A DNA stretch of 10,265 nt from Phycisphaeraceae bacterium (lineage in GTDB: Bacteria > Planctomycetota > Phycisphaerae > Phycisphaerales > Phycisphaeraceae): positions 1-10,265 of the forward strand of contig JADZET010000394.1 of NCBI GenBank assembly GCA_020850375.1, read 5' to 3'. This document shows, piece by piece, positions 6,884-10,265 of the stretch (its first letter is position 1; each line of letters starts with the position of its first letter). The notes under the pieces are model-generated. The model saw only the letters and a program-made list of their open reading frames with translations, was not told the origin of the DNA and searched no databases. The position numbers were made by a program, and so were the translations under genes.

Positions 6884-7195
6884 TTAATTCAGTGAATCCA
6901 TCAGCCCCTCGATCTCCGACGCCGCGTGCCCGTCCTTCGCCTGCTGAGCCGCCCTCAGCCCCACCTCCAGCACCCCGCGAGCCTCCCCCTCACGCCCCCT
7001 CTCAGCCAGGATCTTGCCCTTCTGGTAGTAGGCGTAGCAGTACCCCGCGTCGAGCTCGATCGTCTTGTCGAGCCATTGCAGCGCTTCGTCCGCTCGGCCC
7101 GCCTTGGCATGTTCCAGGGCGATCCCGTAAGGGCAGAAGGGGTCCTTGGGGTCCAACTGGTGAAGCTTGATGAGCTGTTCGAGCCTGCCGGTCAT
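6884..7195 (-). CDS. Small tetratricopeptide-repeat protein
   Basis: This 103-residue all-helical protein probably mediates protein-protein contacts. About two and a half TPR units are visible. DPFCPYGIALEHAKAGRADEA (about 18-38) with LQWLDKTIELDA is the first, YCYAYYQKGKILAERGREGEA (about 52-72) with VLEVGLRAAQQ the second, and a capping helix follows. The N-terminus MTGRLEQLIKLHQLDPKDPF is typical of a widespread planctomycete type of solitary TPR protein. The start is ATG 7193-7195 because AGGAG (7201-7205) lies 5 nt before it. The frame extends upstream to 7333, but that part looks non-coding. There is no signal peptide, so it is likely cytoplasmic. Partner and pathway are not evident from the neighbours. 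Confidence 0.85.
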   Translation of the reverse strand: MTGRLEQLIKLHQLDPKDPFCPYGIALEHAKAGRADEALQWLDKTIELDAGYCYAYYQKGKILAERGREGEARGVLEVGLRAAQQAKDGHAASEIEGLMDSLN

Positions 7196-7198
7196 GGG

Positions 7199-7207
7199 AT
7201 CTCCTCT
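7199..7207 (-). promoter_or_regulatory. Shine-Dalgarno sequence of the TPR gene
   Basis: AGAGGAGAT on the minus strand, with its AGGAG core 5 nt before ATG 7195. It fixes the start against the longer open frame. Confidence 0.75.
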
Positions 7208-7220
7208 TGATCTGTCCGCC

Positions 7221-7261
7221 GCTGAAATCCGTCGGAATTTCTCAGCCCCGGATGACATCCG
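7221..7261. repeat. Two adjacent inverted repeats upstream of the TPR gene
   Basis: An imperfect dyad runs from GCTGA (7221-7225) to TCAGC (7242-7246), with an inner AATCCG-T-CGGAATT. It is followed by a perfect 13-bp palindrome CGGATG-A-CATCCG (7249-7261). Their one-base centres argue for protein-binding sites rather than RNA hairpins. They lie in the leader or promoter region of the TPR gene. Confidence 0.35.
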
Positions 7262-7314
7262 ACTCCTCAAGCTAGGGTAAAGCCTGTCCCCCGGCCACCC
7301 TGGCCTATCCCCAT

Positions 7315-7344
7315 TTGAATGACCCCGGTTCATTCTGTTAGGAT
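7315..7344 (+). promoter_or_regulatory. Candidate promoter of the phosphodiesterase gene with an internal inverted repeat
   Basis: TTGAAT (7315-7320) and TAGGAT (7339-7344) are separated by 18 bp, each matching four of six consensus positions. Transcription would start near 7351. A perfect inverted repeat GAATGA-N7-TCATTC (7317-7335) overlaps the -35 box and most of the spacer, where a repressor would typically bind. Confidence 0.4.
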
Positions 7345-7357
7345 GACGTGTGCAAGC

Positions 7358-7426
7358 ATGGTCGTCGTATGGTCTTGGGTGACGGTCGTCACAACTCTCA
7401 CGCCGGGGGATTGGCCAAGAGCATGA
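7358..7426 (+). CDS. Possible 22-residue upstream ORF coupled to the phosphodiesterase gene
   Basis: An ATG about 7 nt after the predicted transcription start opens a 22-codon frame. Its TGA (7424-7426) overlaps the ATG of the phosphodiesterase (7423-7425) in an ATGA arrangement. The peptide starts MVVVWSWV, is hydrophobic and contains three tryptophans. The downstream gene lacks a well-spaced Shine-Dalgarno sequence, so coupling to this ORF would explain its translation. It may also be chance; no homology is claimed. Confidence 0.3.
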   Translation: MVVVWSWVTVVTTLTPGDWPRA

Positions 7427-7908
7427 AGATAGGCGTCCTGAGCGACACTCACGACCGCCTGCCGACGTTCCGGCGGGCCGTGGCCATGTTCCGCCACCTC
7501 AAGGTCGACGCCGTCATCCACGCCGGCGATTTCATTGCCCCCTTCGCCGCCAAGGTCGTCGCCCCCGAGGCTCTGGACATCCCGTTCCACTGCGTCTACG
7601 GCAACAACGACGGCGAACGCAAGGGCCTCAAGGCCATCCTGCCCAACATCCAGGAAGGCCCCCTGCGCCTCTCGCTCGGCGGCAAGACGATCGTCGTCCA
7701 TCACTTCATCGACTGGCTCAAGCCCGCCGACCTCGCCGGCGCCGACGTGGTCATCACCGGCCACACCCACGAGGTCGTCAACGAGACCCGCAACGGCAAG
7801 CTCGTTCTCAACCCCGGCGAATGCTGCGGCTGGGTCCACGACCGCTGCACCGCCGCCATCCTCGACCTCGCCAAGCTCGAGGCCCAGATCGTCGAGATCC
7901 ACGAGTAA
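7423..7908 (+). CDS. YfcE/MJ0936-type metallophosphodiesterase
   Basis: This 161-residue calcineurin-like phosphoesterase has all metal-site motifs. These are LSDTHD (Asp8, His10), HAGDF (Asp36), GNND (60-63), VVHH (His93/His94) and GHTHE (His114, His116). The C-terminal NPGECCGW (130-137) replaces the common NPGS loop. Family members (YfcE, MJ0936, YsnB) are dimanganese or dinickel enzymes that hydrolyse phosphodiesters such as bis-p-nitrophenyl phosphate in vitro; physiological substrates are mostly unknown. MKIGVLSDTHD is the canonical family N-terminus, which fixes the start at 7423 although the frame is open from GTG 7348. The nearest purine-rich stretch, GGGGGA (7405-7410), is too far away for a good ribosome binding site. 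It is divergent from the TPR gene; the following gene has its own leader. Confidence 0.93.
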   Translation: MKIGVLSDTHDRLPTFRRAVAMFRHLKVDAVIHAGDFIAPFAAKVVAPEALDIPFHCVYGNNDGERKGLKAILPNIQEGPLRLSLGGKTIVVHHFIDWLKPADLAGADVVITGHTHEVVNETRNGKLVLNPGECCGWVHDRCTAAILDLAKLEAQIVEIHE

Positions 7909-7977
7909 CCCCGCCCCTCGGCTCAAGCCCGCCCCGCCGCCACGCCTTAGGTGACGGCCCGCGGCATCGTTCCGTCT

Positions 7978-7997
7978 TTTCACCATTCATTGTGAAA
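7978..7997. repeat. Inverted repeat TTTCAC-N8-GTGAAA upstream of the PEP-CTERM gene
   Basis: Perfect 6-bp arms 7978-7983 and 7992-7997 with an 8-bp spacer stand in a short AT-rich island. They lie about 28 bp upstream of a TATATT candidate -10 box (8025-8030). This looks like a dimeric regulator site, though as RNA it could also form a weak hairpin at the end of the phosphodiesterase transcript. Confidence 0.35.
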
Positions 7998-8024
7998 TTA
8001 TCTGGATCCGCCTGGTTCTGGCGA

Positions 8025-8193
8025 TATATTTCAGATGAACCGTGGTGCAACGCCAACGGGCGTGTTTCATCACACGGCCGACGTCCCGCAGAGGCCGACA
8101 GGCCCCCGTCGCCGTGAGGGGTTTGGGATCAGCCAACAAGGATTCGTCGAATCGGTCTCGTGGTTGTGGGCCGCCCAACGCGGGAGGTGCGTC
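8025..8193 (+). promoter_or_regulatory. Candidate -10 box and long leader of the PEP-CTERM gene
   Basis: TATATT at 8025-8030 is the most promoter-like hexamer between 7909 and 8193, with no convincing -35. Transcription from about 8037 would give a leader of about 155 nt. The leader has an outer stem CCGTG/CACGG (8040-8044 with 8073-8077), an inner ACGCC/GGCGT hairpin (8050-8063) and a palindrome GATTCG-T-CGAATC (8141-8153). A strong Shine-Dalgarno GGAGGT (8183-8188) ends it, 5 nt before ATG 8194. Confidence 0.35.
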
Positions 8194-8757
8194 ATGCGAC
8201 GCTTCCATGCGATGCTGGTGGCAGGGGTGATCGGGGCTTTCGCTGTCGCGCCCGAGGCCCCTGCGAGCCTGATCGACTATGGTCTGACCGCCGGCGGGTC
8301 ACCCGGTCCCTTCTCCGACCGTGTGCAGGACATGCCGCTCCCGTGGGCTCAGCTCAATCACCCCCTCGACACGGGCATGCGCAGCCAGACCCCCTGGCGC
8401 TTCAGCGAGCAGGGCTTAGGCAACAGCATCCTGATCGATTACGGCCAGATCTCCTACATCGGCGACCTCGGCAGCCGCGCCCGACGCGCCATCTACGACG
8501 TCCTGGCCTGGGTGCCCGTGCCCCAGCTCCTTTACCTCGATCCGCGTTCATCCCCGCCCGAGGTCCAGTCCGTCCTGCCCGGCCCAAGCCCACGCTACGT
8601 CCACATCCCCGGACCGGGTGGTTTTTCCGGGTCGGGCCGCTCGCGTCCGATTCCCCCCATACCCCCCGTCCCTGAGCCGGCGACCATCATCCTGTTCAGC
8701 CTCTCCCTGGCCACGATCCTCGGCGGCAGGCACATGTCCCGCCGGTCCCGCCGCTAA
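8194..8757 (+). CDS. PEP-CTERM exported surface protein of unknown function
   Basis: This 187-residue protein has a Sec signal peptide (MRRF, hydrophobic core LVAGVIGAFAVA, likely cleavage after APA near residue 24). At its C-terminus is a complete PEP-CTERM sorting tag: VPEPAT (159-164), a hydrophobic segment IILFSLSLATILGG (165-178) and the basic tail RRSRR. Such tags are recognised by exosortase (EpsH/XrtA type), so the mature protein is expected at the cell surface or in the exopolysaccharide matrix. The body (25-158) has no domain I recognise. It has little Cys, repeats IDYG (27-30 and 81-84) and ends in a Gly/Pro-rich stalk before the tag. ATG 8194 is supported by GGAGGT 5 nt upstream and by the signal peptide. 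The frame is open from 8035, but that would bury the signal. No exosortase gene is in the window, which is usual for these dispersed substrates. Confidence 0.88.
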   Translation: MRRFHAMLVAGVIGAFAVAPEAPASLIDYGLTAGGSPGPFSDRVQDMPLPWAQLNHPLDTGMRSQTPWRFSEQGLGNSILIDYGQISYIGDLGSRARRAIYDVLAWVPVPQLLYLDPRSSPPEVQSVLPGPSPRYVHIPGPGGFSGSGRSRPIPPIPPVPEPATIILFSLSLATILGGRHMSRRSRR

Positions 8758-8826
8758 GCCCCCCATCCGCCCATCCCGACGCCAAGCGATTCCGTTCATC
8801 TCTCCCGTCGCGTGCCCCGCCACGGA

Positions 8827-8832
8827 TACAAT
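8827..8832 (+). promoter_or_regulatory. -10 box of thiL, predicting a leaderless mRNA
   Basis: TACAAT is followed by six bases (CTCTCC) and then ATG 8839, the same geometry as at uvrC. There is no Shine-Dalgarno sequence. A -35 box is not evident. Confidence 0.55.
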
Positions 8833-8838
8833 CTCTCC

Positions 8839-9786
8839 ATGCGCGAGCGCGACCTCCTCGAGCACATCTACCGCCGGAACCCCACGCTCGGGCCCGCCGT
8901 CTCCATCCCCCCCGGGGACGACATGGGCGGCCTGCGCCTGGACGGCCGCGACATCCTCGTCACCGTCGACCAGCTCGCCCAGGACGTCCACTTCAGCCTC
9001 GACCACGCCACCCTCGCCCAAGTCGGCCGCAAGGCCATCACGCGCAACCTCTCCGACGTCGCCGCCATGGCCGCCCTGCCCCTGGGCGCCGTCGCCGCCG
9101 GCTCGCTGCCCCACACTTGGACCACGCAGCAGGCCGACGAACTCTTCGACGCCATGCGAGCCACCGCCCAGGCGTACCACTGCCCCCTCGTCGGCGGCGA
9201 CATCTCGATCTGGCACGGCCCATTGATCCTGACCGTCACCATCCTCGCCCACCCCGGCGGCCTGGGCCCGATCCTCCGCGGCGGCTCCAAGCCCGGCGAC
9301 CACCTCTACGTCACCGGCCGATTGGGCGGCAGTCTCCAGACGGTGGGGGGGCATACACATCACCTGGACTTCGAACCCCGCATCGACCTCGCCCGCACCC
9401 TGGCCGAGCGCCTGGGCTCAAATCTGCACGCCATGATCGATCTCAGCGACGGCCTGGGCGCGGACGCCGCCCACCTCGCCCGCATGGCACGCCTGACCGT
9501 GGAGATCGAGTCCAGCCGCCTGCCCGTCAGCCCCGCCGCCGTGCACGCCGCCACGATCGACGGTGTGCCCGGCTGGAAGCACGCCCTGGGTGACGGCGAG
9601 GATTACGAACTCTGCTTCACAGCCGCCCCCGACGCCACGCTGCCCGAGCGACTCATGGACGTGCCGATCACCCGCATCGGCCGGGTGCGTCCCCCGTCGC
9701 CCGGCGAAGCACCCATCGTTGTCCTAGATCCCAGCGGCAAATCCCTGGACCTCAGCGACCTTGGCTGGGAGCATCGCTCCCCATGA
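8839..9786 (+). CDS. thiL: Thiamine-monophosphate kinase ThiL
   Basis: ThiL phosphorylates thiamine monophosphate to thiamine diphosphate with ATP, the last step of the cofactor's synthesis. The 315-residue protein has the family motifs in order. PPGDDMGGLRL (24-34) and TVDQLAQDVHF (42-52) come first, then VGRKAITRNLSDVAAM (62-77) and GGDISI (119-124). HHLDFEPRI (174-182), MIDLSDGLGADAAHLA (199-214) and ALGDGEDYELCFT (249-261) follow. Aspartates of the GDD, TVD and GGD motifs bind the Mg ions in E. coli ThiL and are kept. Its length is normal (about 320). ATG 8839 is favoured over GTG 8812 because the protein then starts at the usual place and a -10 box lies 6 nt upstream. It overlaps tsaE by ATGA at 9783-9786, so the two form an operon. 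Confidence 0.95.
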   Translation: MRERDLLEHIYRRNPTLGPAVSIPPGDDMGGLRLDGRDILVTVDQLAQDVHFSLDHATLAQVGRKAITRNLSDVAAMAALPLGAVAAGSLPHTWTTQQADELFDAMRATAQAYHCPLVGGDISIWHGPLILTVTILAHPGGLGPILRGGSKPGDHLYVTGRLGGSLQTVGGHTHHLDFEPRIDLARTLAERLGSNLHAMIDLSDGLGADAAHLARMARLTVEIESSRLPVSPAAVHAATIDGVPGWKHALGDGEDYELCFTAAPDATLPERLMDVPITRIGRVRPPSPGEAPIVVLDPSGKSLDLSDLGWEHRSP

Positions 9787-10265
9787 CCACACCGCACGCC
9801 CCGATCCATCACCCCCCCGATTGGCAGGGCCGCACGACCAGCGTCGACGCCACGCAGGCCCTGGGACGCCTGTTCGCCCGCCACGTCCGCGCCGGCGACC
9901 TGATCGCCCTGCGGGGACAGCTCGGCGCGGGCAAGACGCAGTGGGTCCGCGGCCTGGCCGCGGGGCTGGGCGCCAACCCCGCGACCGTCTCGAGCCCCAC
10001 GTTCGTCATGGTCCAGGAGCACGACCTGCCCGTCCCCGACGCGGCTTCGGCGCGCGTCCTGGTCCACATCGACGCCTATCGCCTGCGCAGCATCGAGGAC
10101 CTCGAGTCCACCGGCTGGGACCCCTCCACCCTCGAGCCCGGCGGTGAATTACGCCGTCAAGCCGTCGTGGTCGTCGAGTGGGCTGACCGCCTGGGCGAAC
10201 TTCTCGGTAATGACCACCTCGCCCTGGAGCTCTCGCACACGCAGGAGGACGACGCCCGCGACGTC
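9783..10265 (+). CDS. tsaE: tRNA threonylcarbamoyladenosine biosynthesis ATPase TsaE (3' end outside window)
   Basis: TsaE is the ATPase partner of TsaB and TsaD in forming t6A at position 37 of ANN-decoding tRNAs. The frame starts at ATG 9783, overlapping the thiL stop, and stays open through 161 codons to the right edge. Motifs seen are the Walker A GQLGAGKT (45-52) after GDLIALR, SPTFVMVQEH (71-80), the HIDAYRL segment (96-102) with the conserved Asp97, and VVVEWADRLGELL (129-141) with Glu132. Family members usually have about 150-170 residues, so nearly the whole protein is present. The N-terminus has a short Pro/His-rich stretch before the domain. No promoter of its own is needed; translation is probably coupled to thiL. 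Confidence 0.94.
   Translation, partial: MTTPHAPIHHPPDWQGRTTSVDATQALGRLFARHVRAGDLIALRGQLGAGKTQWVRGLAAGLGANPATVSSPTFVMVQEHDLPVPDAASARVLVHIDAYRLRSIEDLESTGWDPSTLEPGGELRRQAVVVVEWADRLGELLGNDHLALELSHTQEDDARDV

Noticed and set aside
7196..7333. N-terminal extension of the TPR protein
   Set aside because: It contains the inverted repeats and the ribosome binding site for ATG 7195, and its sequence is not TPR-like.
7330..7986. Long minus-strand frame opposite the phosphodiesterase
   Set aside because: Val/Asp/Gly-rich shadow translation of a GC-rich gene, with no motif.
8035..8193. Earlier ATG for the PEP-CTERM protein
   Set aside because: It would put 53 residues ahead of a clear signal peptide and has no ribosome binding site; GGAGGT precedes ATG 8194.
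8548..9363. 271-codon minus-strand frame opposite thiL
   Set aside because: Gly/Val/Ala-rich antisense shadow of a certain gene.
9761..10147. 128-codon plus-strand frame over the thiL end and tsaE
   Set aside because: Arg/Pro-rich out-of-frame reading; the tsaE frame starting at 9783 carries the Walker A motif.

Overview
The window is a GC-rich (roughly 65-70 % by eye), densely packed bacterial chromosome segment. It most likely comes from a planctomycete, perhaps of the Phycisphaerae type. The lineage call is inferred from a PEP-CTERM surface protein, a URO-D-fold paralog that is not HemE, a large L-fucose-isomerase-like protein, a DUF3553 protein, and a small TPR protein of a type common in that phylum. 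I see no mobile element, CRISPR array, tRNA or rRNA. Long open frames antisense to the real genes are shadows of high GC.

Layout: (1) 1-998 (+) is the 3' end of mfd, the transcription-repair coupling factor. (2) 995-2107 (-) is a URO-D-family protein whose stop codon shares the tetranucleotide CTAG with the mfd stop. (3) 2162-2845 (-) is a DUF3553 protein with a novel-looking helical C-terminus. It lies behind a near-consensus promoter at 3128-3154 and a structured leader of about 275 nt. (4) 3340-5016 (-) is an L-fucose isomerase-like sugar isomerase. (5) 5131-6543 (+) is a short uvrC without the C-terminal HhH domain, divergent from the isomerase, followed 3 nt later by a DUF167/YggU gene (6547-6882). 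(6) 6884-7195 (-) is a TPR protein converging on the DUF167 gene with one base between the stop codons. (7) 7423-7908 (+) is a YfcE/MJ0936-type phosphodiesterase, divergent from the TPR gene and apparently coupled to a small upstream ORF. (8) 8194-8757 (+) is a PEP-CTERM exported protein with a leader of about 155 nt. (9) 8839-9786 (+) is thiL, overlapped by ATGA with tsaE, which runs off the right edge.

Functional themes: two nucleotide-excision-repair genes (mfd and uvrC) lie within about 4 kb of each other, with a DUF3553 gene between them. The rest is housekeeping (thiamine diphosphate, t6A tRNA modification, phosphoesterase) and probable carbohydrate metabolism or surface functions. Two genes, uvrC and thiL, have a TAnAAT -10 box exactly 6 nt before the start codon, which predicts leaderless mRNAs, while others (isomerase, TPR, PEP-CTERM) have clear Shine-Dalgarno sequences. 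I found no clearly new multi-gene defence or mobile system. The most unusual items are the minimal UvrC, the DUF3553 gene with its leader, and the regulatory architecture of several intergenic regions.
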